Source: Collimonas arenae
GTDB lineage: Bacteria; Pseudomonadota; Gammaproteobacteria; Burkholderiales; Burkholderiaceae_D
Length of the DNA: 64,000 nucleotides
Reading direction: 5' to 3'
NCBI RefSeq assembly: GCF_001584165.1
Contig: NZ_CP013233.1
Span: forward strand, 2,488,620-2,552,619
The notes under the pieces were generated by a model that saw only the letters and a program-made list of their open reading frames with translations, had not been told where the DNA came from and ran no database searches. Below are positions 39,908-50,361 of the stretch, in pieces. A program made the translations under genes and the position numbers. Each line of letters begins with the position of its first letter. Positions within the stretch are counted from its first letter, which is position 1.

Positions 39908-40102
39908 AGTTATCTCCGTTGTTGTTTTATCCACTGCCGTTTAGGCTGATCGCCCAGCACCGAAAGCGTCATCGGTACTCAACAATAGAACAAGCGCACT
40001 CAACATGCAACGTTTTTTTCAATTAATTTTAATTTAGAATTTTATTTTCATCTTTAAAAATGTCTTTATAATTGCCATACGATTCATATAGGAAAGAATG
40101 CC

Positions 40103-40969
40103 ATGGCAGATACACCGACTGTCGATCAGTTGATGCTGCAAATCGCCGAACAATACGCCACGCTTTCGCGCCAGTTGAAGATCATCGCCAAGTACATCGA
40201 ACAGCACCGTGGCAGCCTGATGCTGGTGCGGATCAGCGACATTGCCGAAACTTGCAATGTGCAGCCTTCCGCCATCGTGCGCTTTGCCAAGCAGTTCGGC
40301 TTCAGCGGCTTCAGTGAAATGCAGGCGGTTTTCCGCGATGCCTATACCGCCCAGGCAATCCCGTCGCAAAACTACCAGCAGCGCATACGCAAACTGATCG
40401 ATGCCAAGCAAACATCGCTCACCAGCGGGGCCATGGCGCGCGAATTCATCGATGCCAGCCGCAGTGGCCTCGATGAATTATTGAGCGGTATGGACGATGT
40501 CCAGTTTGAAGCCGCGGTCAAACTGTTGCAGAAGGCGGAAAACATCTACGTGATCGGTGTGCGCCGCTCCTTCCCTATCGCCAGCTACATCGTCTATGCG
40601 CTACAGCACACGAACAAACGGGTGCATCATCTGTCCGGCCTGGGCGGCATGATTCGCGAACAGATCCGCAGCATCGGCAAGAATGACGTGGTGATTGCCA
40701 TCAGCTTCACGCCCTACGGCAAGGAAACCCAGGCTTGCGTCAGACTGGCGCATCATCACCAGGCGAAATCGCTGGTCATCACCGACAGCCAGCTCAGCCC
40801 ATTGGCGCGACACGCATCGGTACTATTGACAGTCAAGGAAGGCAGCGCATTCGCATTCCGTTCGCTAACCAATGCGATGTGCCTGTGCCAAGCGCTGTTC
40901 ATTGCGCTGGCATATCGGCTGGAATTGAATGTCGAAGAAACCACACCGATGGATGGTTATGATGAATAG
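40103..40969 (+). CDS. RpiR-family transcriptional regulator of the inositol genes
   Basis: This 288-residue protein has an N-terminal RpiR helix-turn-helix (LVRISDIAETCNVQPSAIVRFAKQFGFSGF, with the core IAETCNVQPSAIVRFAKQFG) and a C-terminal SIS sugar-phosphate-binding domain (NIYVIGVRRSFPIASYIVYAL ... NDVVIAISFTPYGKET). It is divergent from the binding-protein gene (195-base AT-rich gap), the usual position of a local repressor. The effector is likely a phosphorylated intermediate made by IolC; this is inference. Confidence 0.88.
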   Translation: MADTPTVDQLMLQIAEQYATLSRQLKIIAKYIEQHRGSLMLVRISDIAETCNVQPSAIVRFAKQFGFSGFSEMQAVFRDAYTAQAIPSQNYQQRIRKLIDAKQTSLTSGAMAREFIDASRSGLDELLSGMDDVQFEAAVKLLQKAENIYVIGVRRSFPIASYIVYALQHTNKRVHHLSGLGGMIREQIRSIGKNDVVIAISFTPYGKETQACVRLAHHHQAKSLVITDSQLSPLARHASVLLTVKEGSAFAFRSLTNAMCLCQALFIALAYRLELNVEETTPMDGYDE

Positions 40970-41026
40970 GCAAGGCTAGCTTGTAATAGAGATAGCATCG
41001 CCATCGGTTTTCTTGCGGAAGAACAG

Positions 41027-41062
41027 AGGCCGGCGCCGCCATGCTTCGATGGCCGCCGGCCT
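41027..41062 (+). terminator. Hairpin between convergent rpiR-type and iolG genes
   Basis: AGGCCGGCG/CGCCGGCCT and an inner GCCAT/ATGGC pair around GCTTCG form a long stem. It sits between two convergent genes, and no strong T-run follows, so a two-way, possibly Rho-aided, terminator is likely. Confidence 0.6.
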
Positions 41063-41067
41063 TACTG

Positions 41068-42104
41068 TTACAACAACACCGGTTGTTTGGACAGCAGCGA
41101 TTCACGCAAGGCAATGCCGATCCGCGTTGCCTCCGTGGCATCATCCAGGGTCAACTCCAGCTTCTGTTCCCGACGTATTGCGTCGACAAAAACACTGACC
41201 TCCGTCAGGAAAGCATCTTCAAATCGCTCAAAGAAACTGGGCAGGCACTCGTTGCGCACACCATGCGCATCGGCGATTTCCACGCGGTTGCGGCGCGGGT
41301 TGCTGCCCACGGTCAAACGCCCGCGGTACCGGTAATTTCCGTCATCGTGTCATGTCCGTGCGGCATGGTGCGCGATGCGTAAAAGGTTGCGATGCGGCCG
41401 TTGTCGAATTCACAGATGGCAACGCCGTTGTCGACATCCCGGAATTGCTGCAGATCCTGATGGATGGCGGTAGTGCCGCTGGCATAGACCCTGACCGCTT
41501 GCGGATTGCCCAGCAACCAGCGCGCCAGGTCGATATCGTGCACGCTGCAATCGAGGAAAATGCCGCCGCTGGTCGCCGCAAATTTGACGAAGAAACCATC
41601 GGGATCGTACTGATCGCACGTTTGCGAATACACCATGAACGGCGAGCCTATCGCACCCTGCTGGATCTTGTTGTAAGCATCCCGATAGCTGGCATCGAAG
41701 CGCCGCACAAAGCCGATCATCACTTTCAATTGCGGATGACGCGCGGCTTCGGCGCTCACCCGACGGCAATCCTCCAGGTCCAGCGACAGCGGCTTTTCGC
41801 AAAACACATGCTTGCCGGCCTGCAGGGCCTGAATGATCTGCTGCGGATGCAGCGAGGTAGGCGTCACCAGGAATACGGCATCCAGTCCGTCATGCGCCAG
41901 CAAGGCCTCGTAATCGGCATACAGATGCGGCACCTGCAACGTATCGCGCGCCCATTCGAGCTCTGCCGGCAGCGGGCTGCAAGCGGCCACCAGCGTCGCT
42001 CCGGCAACCCGCGTCATCAGGTTTTCCGCATGGCGCCGCCCCAACCTGCCAAGTCCGACAATGCCGACTCTCAGCGTCGGCGCATGGGTTGACGAATAAC
42101 TCAT
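41068..42104 (-). CDS. Gfo/Idh/MocA oxidoreductase, inositol dehydrogenase-like (one frameshift)
   Basis: The protein has 345 residues after restoring one base near 41321. The N-terminal Rossmann motif is VGIVGLGRLGRRHAENL, followed by the substrate motif EKPLSLDLEDC and the C-terminal Gfo/Idh domain with DCSVHDIDLARWLLG. It resembles IolG and MocA dehydrogenases that oxidise inositol or its isomers. The start overlaps the preceding dehydrogenase stop by four bases (ATGA), so both are made together. Confidence 0.85.
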
Positions 42105-43093
42105 TTTGCCAACTCGATGGTACGGTTTTCACGCCACGACAACGTCGCCGCTTCGGCCAGTTCCAGCGCCTTGACGCCGTCTTCAATCGTAGTGCGCACC
42201 GCAACCTTGTTGACCACCGCGTCGAAGAAATGGGCGATCTCGCGTGCATAGGCAGCGCGATAGCGTTCCAGGAAGAAGTGTTCAGGCAGATCATGGCTGA
42301 CACTGCTGCCGGTTGACGCTGTCACTTCGGTGGGTTTGTGGTTTCCGGCCTGCAGCATCCCTTTGCTGCCCAGCACTTCAAAGCGCTGGTCGTAACCGTA
42401 GGCAGCGCGGCGGCTGGTATTGATCTGGCATAAACGTCCGCAGCGGCTGCGGATGGTGACGGCGGCGCAATCAATGTCACCTGCTTCGGCAATCGCCGGA
42501 TCGGTCAAGCAGCTCCCGGTCGCGGAAATGCTCACCGCTTCATCTTCCAGTATCCAACGAAAGATATCGAAATCATGGATCAGCATGTCCTTGAAAATAC
42601 CGCCAGAACTCTTGATGTAGGATACCGGCGGCGCGCCCGGATCACGGCTGGTGACCACCAGCATTTCCGGATCGCCGATTTCGCCAGCAGCCAGGCGCTC
42701 CTTGAGTGCAGCGAAAGTCGGATCGAAACGGCGCTGGAAGCCGATCATGCACGTCACACCAGCGGCCTTGACCGCCTGAGCACAGGCCTTGGCGCGCTCC
42801 AGCGTCAGGTCAACCGGTTTCTCACAAAAAATTGCCTTGCCTGCAGCAGCAGCCCGTAAGATCAGATCCGCATGGGTATCCGTACTCGATGCAATCAATA
42901 CCGCACCGACGCTGGAGTCAGCCAGAGCCCGATCAATATCGGCCACCTGTGCGCCATGCTGCGCCGCCAGTTCCTGTGCTGCCTGCATGTTGACATCGCT
43001 AACATATTTCAGGTTGGCGCCGACTTGCAGCACCAGGTTTCCCGCATGAATCTTGCCGATACGACCGGCGCCGAATACTGCTACATCAATCAT
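42101..43093 (-). CDS. iolG: myo-Inositol 2-dehydrogenase IolG
   Basis: This 330-residue Gfo/Idh protein starts DVAVFGAGRIGKIHAGNL (nucleotide-binding) and has CEKPVDLTLERAKAC with the catalytic Lys and KDMLIHDFDIFRWILEDE with the conserved Asp/His. This is the IolG pattern. It oxidises myo-inositol to 2-keto-myo-inositol with NAD. I use the ATG at 43093, not the longer frame from 43294, whose extra residues are unlike the family. It is the first gene of a two-gene operon that runs toward the regulator gene. Confidence 0.88.
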   Translation of the reverse strand: MIDVAVFGAGRIGKIHAGNLVLQVGANLKYVSDVNMQAAQELAAQHGAQVADIDRALADSSVGAVLIASSTDTHADLILRAAAAGKAIFCEKPVDLTLERAKACAQAVKAAGVTCMIGFQRRFDPTFAALKERLAAGEIGDPEMLVVTSRDPGAPPVSYIKSSGGIFKDMLIHDFDIFRWILEDEAVSISATGSCLTDPAIAEAGDIDCAAVTIRSRCGRLCQINTSRRAAYGYDQRFEVLGSKGMLQAGNHKPTEVTASTGSSVSHDLPEHFFLERYRAAYAREIAHFFDAVVNKVAVRTTIEDGVKALELAEAATLSWRENRTIELAK

Positions 43094-43148
43094 GTCTGTT
43101 CTCCGTTTATCGTGTTCTGATTGCCACTGCAGATCATTGTATGCATGT

Positions 43149-43164
43149 TTTCTGTAAATAGAAA
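43149..43164. promoter_or_regulatory. Candidate operator upstream of iolG
   Basis: TTTCTGTAAATAGAAA is an inverted repeat with five-base arms (TTTCT/AGAAA) around GTAAAT, 56 bases before the iolG start. It may bind the RpiR-type regulator, since a GAA-N7-TTC dyad also lies in the AT-rich gap before the binding-protein gene. Both are weak. Confidence 0.3.
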
Positions 43165-43256
43165 CATTTTTTCGTTTATTTTTTTTGTGGAATATTTTTT
43201 GCATAAACGAACTATCGATGGGCCTCGCAATCATGCGAAAACCAGAACCCATAAAC

Positions 43257-43291
43257 AAAAAACCCCGTTGATTGCTCAACGAGGTTTTTAT
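43257..43291 (-). terminator. Rho-independent terminator after the purA-phosphoribosyltransferase genes
   Basis: ACCCCGTTGA and TCAACGAGGT pair with one G-U around TTGC. T-rich tracts flank both sides, so it can stop transcription on the minus strand and possibly on the plus strand. Confidence 0.85.
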
Positions 43292-43327
43292 CAATGCAAT
43301 ACAGGCACTACAACAAATCAGCGCACA

Positions 43328-43864
43328 TCAACGCGATACACCCTTTTTGCTCCAGGCTTCCAGCTGATGCGGACGCAGGCTGTCGTACTCTTCGAAAGGC
43401 TGATGGATCCACGGATTGGTCGGCAGGTAATCGACATAATAATCCGGCTTCAACGAGGAGCAGGCCTTCCACCAGATCACTGCAGACTTCACTTCTGTCA
43501 CCGGAGCGTAGTTCTCCTTCAGGTGATGCAGGACCTTATCCAGGGTAACACCCGAATCGACCAGATCGTCCACCACCAGCACGCGCCCCGACAAAGCGCC
43601 GCGACTCATCGTGATGTGCTTGCCGATATCGAGCTCACTGCGCACCGTACCAGCCTCTTCACGGTAGGAACTGGTCGACAGGATCGCCAGCGGCACATCA
43701 AAAATGCGCGAAAACACGTCCCCTGGACGCAAACCGCCACGCGCCAGGCACAGCACCTGGTCAAACTGCCAGCCGGAAGCATGGACGTTCAGGACCAGTT
43801 TTTCAATGATGCGATGATATTCATCCCACGACACCCACAGGTGCTTGTCATCAGATTTATTCAT
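43328..43864 (-). CDS. Phosphoribosyltransferase, Gpt/xanthine-guanine-like
   Basis: This 178-residue type I phosphoribosyltransferase has the PRPP motif VLVVDDLVDSGVTLDKV and the pyrophosphate loop CLARGGLRPGDVFSR. It probably salvages hypoxanthine, guanine or xanthine. It starts eight bases after the purA stop, so the pair joins purine salvage with AMP synthesis. The ATG at 43864 is preferred to the one at 43909, which would overlap purA. Confidence 0.85.
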   Translation of the reverse strand: MNKSDDKHLWVSWDEYHRIIEKLVLNVHASGWQFDQVLCLARGGLRPGDVFSRIFDVPLAILSTSSYREEAGTVRSELDIGKHITMSRGALSGRVLVVDDLVDSGVTLDKVLHHLKENYAPVTEVKSAVIWWKACSSLKPDYYVDYLPTNPWIHQPFEEYDSLRPHQLEAWSKKGVSR

Positions 43865-43871
43865 ATTGTTT

Positions 43872-45188
<1,317 letters not shown>

Positions 45189-46337
45189 TTAGTCCAAATT
45201 TTTGATAATCCAGTTTCCATTTTCGAGCACGACCGCGCGGTCGCAATCGAACTCGTCTTGATCGTTTTCATGGCCGGGCAGACTCTGGATCACAACTTCC
45301 CCAGCCTTGCGCAATTCAACGATCTTTTCCTTCAAACCTGCTTCCACTCCCCAAGGAGCATGAATCGCACGCTTGCGTACCGCTACGGGAATCAGTCTTG
45401 CCAGCTCCCGCAAATCCATAGAAAAACCTGTCGCCGGACGCGAACGTCCAAACGCGGCGCCCACATCGTAGCGCCCGCCGCGCGCCAGCGCATTCGGCAA
45501 CCCTGGCACGTACGCCGCGAAAATCAAACCACTTTCGTAATGATACCCGCGTAAATCGGCTAAATCGACCGTCACGCAATCTTTCCCCGCCGCTTCGGCT
45601 AGGGTTTCCAGCTCATCCAGCGCCTTGGCGATGGCCGGCAGCGCCGGCAATACCTGGCGCGCCTGCTTGAGGACACTGGCATCGCCATATAAACCCGGCA
45701 GCGCCAACAATGCAGCACGGGTTTCCGGCTTGTAAGCGATGCTGATGGTACGTAGGCCAGGCAAATCCTTGGCTTCCAGCAACGCCACCAGCTCAGCCTC
45801 ATTCACCTTGGCAGCTTCGTCGCCCGCAATAATGGTGCGCAAGATGCCGACATGGCAAAGATCCAGGCGTACCTGAGTGATCCCGGCCAGGGCCAATGTC
45901 GCCAGTGCAAGTTCCTGGATTTCGGCATCGGCTTCCAGACCAAGGTGACCGTAGATTTCAGCGCCGATCTGCAACGGCTCGCGGGTGGCGTGCAACCCGG
46001 ATTGACGAGTATGCAACACACTGCCGACATAGCATAGGCGGGTGACCGATTCGCGATTGAGCAAATGGGCGTCGATACGCGCCACCTGGGTTGTCATGTC
46101 GGCACGAATCCCGAGCGTGCGGCCGGACAACTGATCAACCAGCTTGAAGGTCCGCAAATCCGTATCCTGGCCAGCGCCCGCCAGCAGCGATTCCAGGTAT
46201 TCCAGCATCGGCGGCATGACCAGTTCATAGCCGTACAAGCGAAAATTATCCAGTATCAGTCGACGCAAATCTTCAATCTTGCGGGCTTCGGACGGCAAGA
46301 CATCAGCAATATTTTCAGGGAGAAGCCAATTTGGCAT
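45189..46337 (-). CDS. hisZ: ATP phosphoribosyltransferase regulatory subunit HisZ
   Basis: This 382-residue histidyl-tRNA-synthetase-like protein begins [22 protein letters not shown]. It has the class II motif [17 protein letters not shown] but lacks the aminoacylation-specific HisA blocks of true HisS, which is encoded separately at 53.5-54.9 kb. HisZ pairs with short-form HisG to start histidine synthesis; no hisG is near. Confidence 0.92.
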   Translation of the reverse strand: MPNWLLPENIADVLPSEARKIEDLRRLILDNFRLYGYELVMPPMLEYLESLLAGAGQDTDLRTFKLVDQLSGRTLGIRADMTTQVARIDAHLLNRESVTRLCYVGSVLHTRQSGLHATREPLQIGAEIYGHLGLEADAEIQELALATLALAGITQVRLDLCHVGILRTIIAGDEAAKVNEAELVALLEAKDLPGLRTISIAYKPETRAALLALPGLYGDASVLKQARQVLPALPAIAKALDELETLAEAAGKDCVTVDLADLRGYHYESGLIFAAYVPGLPNALARGGRYDVGAAFGRSRPATGFSMDLRELARLIPVAVRKRAIHAPWGVEAGLKEKIVELRKAGEVVIQSLPGHENDQDEFDCDRAVVLENGNWIIKNLD

Positions 46338-46370
46338 AGGGAAAATGAATCTTAGAAAAAAAATCTTTCC

Positions 46371-46396
46371 GCAAGAACTGAAATCTCAATTCTTGC
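46371..46396 (-). promoter_or_regulatory. Hairpin with T8 tract in the hisZ leader
   Basis: GCAAGAA and TTCTTGC pair perfectly around 12 bases. On the minus strand they are followed by GGAAAGA and eight T, ending about 20 bases before the hisZ start. It could attenuate transcription into hisZ. Confidence 0.45.
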
Positions 46397-46465
46397 CGGA
46401 ACAACATCATTAACAATTACCGGCACATGTATTTGGAAAGCCAAACAGTAAGGCCTCGAAAATAA

Positions 46466-46496
46466 GGAATGGCGCCTCAAGCGAAGGCGCCATTCC
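46466..46496 (-). terminator. Terminator after hflC
   Basis: GGAATGGCGCCT and AGGCGCCATTCC form a perfect 12-bp stem. On the minus strand TTATTTTC follows. It lies 38 bases after the hflC stop. Confidence 0.85.
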
Positions 46497-46534
46497 CGTG
46501 CAGCTTTTTACCGCTGTCGATTAAAGCGGCTTAT

Positions 46535-47428
46535 TTATTTTTTGGCAGGGCCTGCAGTTCCACCAGCCGGACTCCGGAAATACTTGAAGAATTCCGAATT
46601 CGGATCAATCACCATCAGATCTTGACGGGTCTTGAAGCTGGCGCGATAGGCCTCAAGGCTACGATAAAACTTGTAGAACTCCGGATTTTGTCCGAATGCC
46701 TGGGCATAGATCTGCGATGCCTTGGCATCGCCTTCACCGCGCATCTTTTCCGCATCACGATAGGCTTCCGCCAGGATCACGGTACGTTGCTTGTCGGCAT
46801 CTGCACGAATCTTTTCCGATTCAGCCGACCCCGTCGAGCGCAATTCATTCGCCACGCGCAGACGCTCGGATTTCATCCGATCATAAACCGATGCATTGAT
46901 CTGGTCGACATAATCCACCCGCTTCAAGCGCACATCGATAATGTCGACGCCGATCTGCTTGGATTCGTCTTGCACCTTTTGACGAATCGAATCCATCACC
47001 TTGCCGCGCTGGCCAGAAATCACTTCACGTACCGTGCGTTTGGTGATTTCATCGTTTAATGCCGCCTTGACGATTTGTGACATGCGATCCTGAGCGCGCT
47101 TCTCATCGCCGCCGAAACTGACGAAATACAGCTTCGGATCGGTGATGCGCCACTTGACGAACGCATCGATCAGGATATTCATTTTCTCGGCCGTAATGAA
47201 ACGATCGGTATCCGGCGAATCGATGGTCAATATGCGCTTATCCAAAAACAATACATTCTGGAACGGCGGCGGCAGCTTGAAATGCAGGCCCGGCTCGCTG
47301 ATCACCTGCTTGACCTCGCCGAAGGCGAACAAAATGGCGTACTGGCGCTGATTAACGACAAAAATCGTCGACGACAAGATCACCAGGGCGATGAATGCGC
47401 TTATGACAGCTACGATAAGACGATTCAT
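46535..47428 (-). CDS. hflC: FtsH protease modulator HflC
   Basis: This 297-residue SPFH/band-7 protein has one N-terminal membrane anchor (VISAFIALVILSSTIFVVNQ) and the HflC blocks RQYAILFAFGEVKQVI and EMRGEGDA-like EKMRGEGDAKASQIYAQAF. With HflK it forms a periplasm-facing cage around the FtsH protease. The start overlaps the hflK stop by one base (TAATG). Confidence 0.95.
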   Translation of the reverse strand: MNRLIVAVISAFIALVILSSTIFVVNQRQYAILFAFGEVKQVISEPGLHFKLPPPFQNVLFLDKRILTIDSPDTDRFITAEKMNILIDAFVKWRITDPKLYFVSFGGDEKRAQDRMSQIVKAALNDEITKRTVREVISGQRGKVMDSIRQKVQDESKQIGVDIIDVRLKRVDYVDQINASVYDRMKSERLRVANELRSTGSAESEKIRADADKQRTVILAEAYRDAEKMRGEGDAKASQIYAQAFGQNPEFYKFYRSLEAYRASFKTRQDLMVIDPNSEFFKYFRSPAGGTAGPAKK

Positions 47429-48729
47429 TATCGGCCCTCCCGATCACGAGAGTCGCGGCTATCGCGCGAACGATCGTCGGCTTGCGCCCGCGATTCCGTA
47501 GGCGTCACAGTATCTTTCAAGGCCGGCGTCGCAGCAATTGCTGGCGCAGTGCCGACAGTAGCATTACTGCTCGATGTTGCGCTGGCGGCCGATTGTGCGA
47601 TCAGCTTATCCAATGGCAAATACAATAAATTGTTCCCGTTTTTAGCATCAACCATTACTTTTGTCGTGTTAGCAAAAATCTGTTGCATGGTATCCAGATA
47701 CATACGATCGCGCGTGACCGCCGGCGCCTTCTGATACTCAGTCAGGACCTGCTTGAAGCGTGAAGCGTCACCTTCGGCGTTGGCCGTCACGCGCGCACTG
47801 TAAGCCTCAGCTTCCTGCAGCAAACGCGAAGCAGCACCGCGTGCCTTCGGAATCACATCGTTGGCATAAGCCTGACCTTCATTCTTTTGCCTTTCACGGT
47901 CCTGCCCGGCCTTGACTGCATCGTCAAACGCGGCCTGGACCTGCTCAGGCGGTTGCACGCCTTGCATCGTGACATTGGTAATCTGCACACCGGCCTTGTA
48001 GCGATCCAGAATCTGCTGCATCAACTGGCTGGTATCCTGCGCCACCTTCTCACGCCCCTCATACAGCACGAAATCCATCTTGTTCTTGCCGACGATTTCG
48101 CGAATCGAAGTTTCTGCCACCTGGCGCACCGTCTCTTCCGGATCACGGATATTGAAAATCCAGTCGGAAGCGCTCTTCAGCGTGTACTGCACGGCAAACT
48201 GGATGTCGATGATGTTTTCATCATCGGTCAGCATCAGGGCTTCCTTCGGCTGCTTGTTCTTGGCATTGGCGCGATAACCGACCTCGACCGTCCGCACTTG
48301 CGAAACATTGACGATTTCATGGCTTTGGATCGGATAAGGCCAGCGCCAGTTGAAACCCGGGGTAGTCGAATGACTATATTTACCGAACGTCATGACAACG
48401 CCGGTCTGGCCTTCCTGTACGGTAAAGAAACCACTGGCCAGCCACAGCAGGAACGCCACCACGGCAATCGCACCGACGCCGACACCGGCGCCCTTCATGT
48501 CCGGATTGAAGCCGCCACCGCCCGAATCGCCGCCACCGCCACTCTTGCCGCCAAGCAGGCGGCTCAGGCGCTGATTAAAGTCTTGCCAGAGCTTGTCCAG
48601 ATCCGGAGGACCGTTATTTGGCTTTTTGCCATCGTTATTTTGCTTGTTGTCATTTTGCGAATTACGACCCCATTGCGGATCATTCAACGAAAATTTCAAA
48701 CCAAGTTTTTTAAATAAGGTACCAAGCAT
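47428..48729 (-). CDS. hflK: FtsH protease modulator HflK
   Basis: This 433-residue SPFH protein has a Gly/Asn/Gln-rich cytoplasmic N-terminus (about residues 1-75), one membrane helix (GAIAVVAFLLWLASGFFTVQ) and the band-7 domain (VVMTFGKYSHSTTPGFNWRWPYPIQ). The C-terminus is charged (RAQADDRSRDSRDSRDREGR). It is the partner of HflC. The gene starts 45 bases after the restored hflX stop. Confidence 0.95.
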   Translation of the reverse strand: MLGTLFKKLGLKFSLNDPQWGRNSQNDNKQNNDGKKPNNGPPDLDKLWQDFNQRLSRLLGGKSGGGGDSGGGGFNPDMKGAGVGVGAIAVVAFLLWLASGFFTVQEGQTGVVMTFGKYSHSTTPGFNWRWPYPIQSHEIVNVSQVRTVEVGYRANAKNKQPKEALMLTDDENIIDIQFAVQYTLKSASDWIFNIRDPEETVRQVAETSIREIVGKNKMDFVLYEGREKVAQDTSQLMQQILDRYKAGVQITNVTMQGVQPPEQVQAAFDDAVKAGQDRERQKNEGQAYANDVIPKARGAASRLLQEAEAYSARVTANAEGDASRFKQVLTEYQKAPAVTRDRMYLDTMQQIFANTTKVMVDAKNGNNLLYLPLDKLIAQSAASATSSSNATVGTAPAIAATPALKDTVTPTESRAQADDRSRDSRDSRDREGR

Positions 48730-48774
48730 TCGATCGTTATCTTTAAGTAAATGAATAAGGGGTTGGAATGCTCG

Positions 48775-49952
48775 TTAGAGGCGTGTGTTAGGGCGATGAC
48801 TCAGAACTGTTTCACACCTGCTTAGTATGCTGTTTTCGTGCTGCTCATCGACATCCGCAACCGCAACCGAATAATCCGGCAGCGCTGGATTTTGCGTCAC
48901 GAATTCCGCGATTGCCTGACGCAATAAATCAAGACCTATGCCTTTTTGCGCGCTAATAAAAACTCGCTGAATTTATCATACTCATCACGTTCTACCCCCG
49001 GCGCCAGTTCCGCGGCATCAATCTTGTTCCACACCAGAATCTGCGGAATATGATCGGCGCCGATCTCCTTGAGCACCAGGTTAACCTGTTCGATCTGCTC
49101 CAGCCGAGCCGGACTAGCAGCATCCACCACGTGCAATAACAAATCTGCATGAATGGTTTCTTCCAGCGTTGCCCGAAATGCAGCAACCAACTGGTGGGGC
49201 AATTCACGGATGAAGCCGACCGTATCGGAAATCACCACACTACCCGCTTCGCCCAGATAAACACGCCTGGAAGTGGTGTCCAGGGTCGCGAACAATTGGT
49301 CGGCGGCATAGACGCCAGCTTTCGCCAACGCATTAAACAAAGTTGATTTGCCGGCATTGGTATAGCCGACCAGCGAAATCGAAATGGTTGCACTACGGCC
49401 GCGCGCGCGCCGTTGGGTGGCATGCTGCCGATGCAACTTGTCCAGCCTTGCGCGCAAGGCCTTGACACGATCACCCAGCAGACGGCGGTCGGTTTCAAGC
49501 TGCGTTTCACCAGGACCACGCAAGCCGATACCACCCTTTTGTCGTTCCAAGTGCGTCCAGCCGCGTATCAGCCGCGTCGCCAAGTGTTGCAATTGAGCAA
49601 GCTCGACTTGCACTTTACCTTCATGGCTTTTGGCTCTTTGGGCAAAGATATCGAGTATCAGGCTGGTACGGTCGAGAACTCTAACCTTGAGAACACGCTC
49701 AAGATTACGTTGCTGCGCTGGCGACAAGGCATGATTGAAAATGACGATTTCGATCTCATCATCGAACACCGCATCGGCGATTTCCTGCGCCTTGCCAGAA
49801 CCGACAAACAGAGCGGCGTCGGGGCTGCTGCGCTTGCCGGTGATCGTGACAACGGGCAAAGCACCAGCCGAGCTGGCCAGTAAGGAAAGCTCATCCAGAC
49901 TTGCGGCAAAGTCGCCTTTGCCGAAGTCAACTCCGACTAGCGCTGCACGCAT
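48775..49952 (-). CDS. hflX: GTPase HflX (one frameshift near the C-terminus)
   Basis: This ribosome-associated GTPase rescues or splits stalled ribosomes. The frame from 49952 reads through the HflX domain (ALFVGSGKAQEIADAV, QLATRLIRGWTHLERQKGGIGLRGPGETQLE, seen as GGIGLRGPGETQLE) and the G domain (G1 GYTNAGKSTLFN, G3 DTVGF, G4 NKID), and stops at 48936. A base missing near 48963 hides the G5 end: the other frame continues VFISAQKGIGLDLLRQAIAEF and ends at 48775, for 392 residues. The start is seven residues before VDFGKGDF. Confidence 0.92.
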
Positions 49953-49991
49953 AGGAACAATCGTGGCGCTGCCGCAATCGGCAGCAAATAT

Positions 49992-50228
49992 TTACTCTGC
50001 TTCAGATTCAAGATTCAGATTGACAGCGCGTGCAGGAACAACGGTTGAGATGGCGTGCTTGTATACCATTTGGGTAACGGTATTACGCAGTAAAACGACG
50101 TATTGATCGAAGGATTCGATGTGGCCTTGAAGCTTGATGCCGTTGACCAGATAGATCGAAACCGGAACATGCTCTTTGCGCAAGGCGTTCAAAAACGGGT
50201 CTTGTAACAATTGCCCTTTATTACTCAT
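49992..50228 (-). CDS. hfq: RNA chaperone Hfq
   Basis: This 78-residue Sm-like protein has Sm1 ([32 protein letters not shown]) with the key residues of the proximal face ([14 protein letters not shown]) and Sm2 ([12 protein letters not shown]). It lies 39 bases before hflX, the conserved order. It helps small RNAs act on targets such as rpoS. Confidence 0.97.
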   Translation of the reverse strand: MSNKGQLLQDPFLNALRKEHVPVSIYLVNGIKLQGHIESFDQYVVLLRNTVTQMVYKHAISTVVPARAVNLNLESEAE

Positions 50229-50361
50229 GGCTACTCCACTGTGTTGTTGTGATTAGAAGTCAAACGCAAACTGCTTATAGAACCAATAAGATTCTAAGTG
50301 AATGACTCGGTGGGTGTTTAACGAATGTAAACGATTTTCTCATTTACTGCCAATGGAAAAA

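Noticed and set aside
46340..46460. A histidine-type attenuator leader peptide before hisZ
   Set aside because: The only small frames there (for example from about 46415) have no run of His codons, so the hairpin is listed without this claim.
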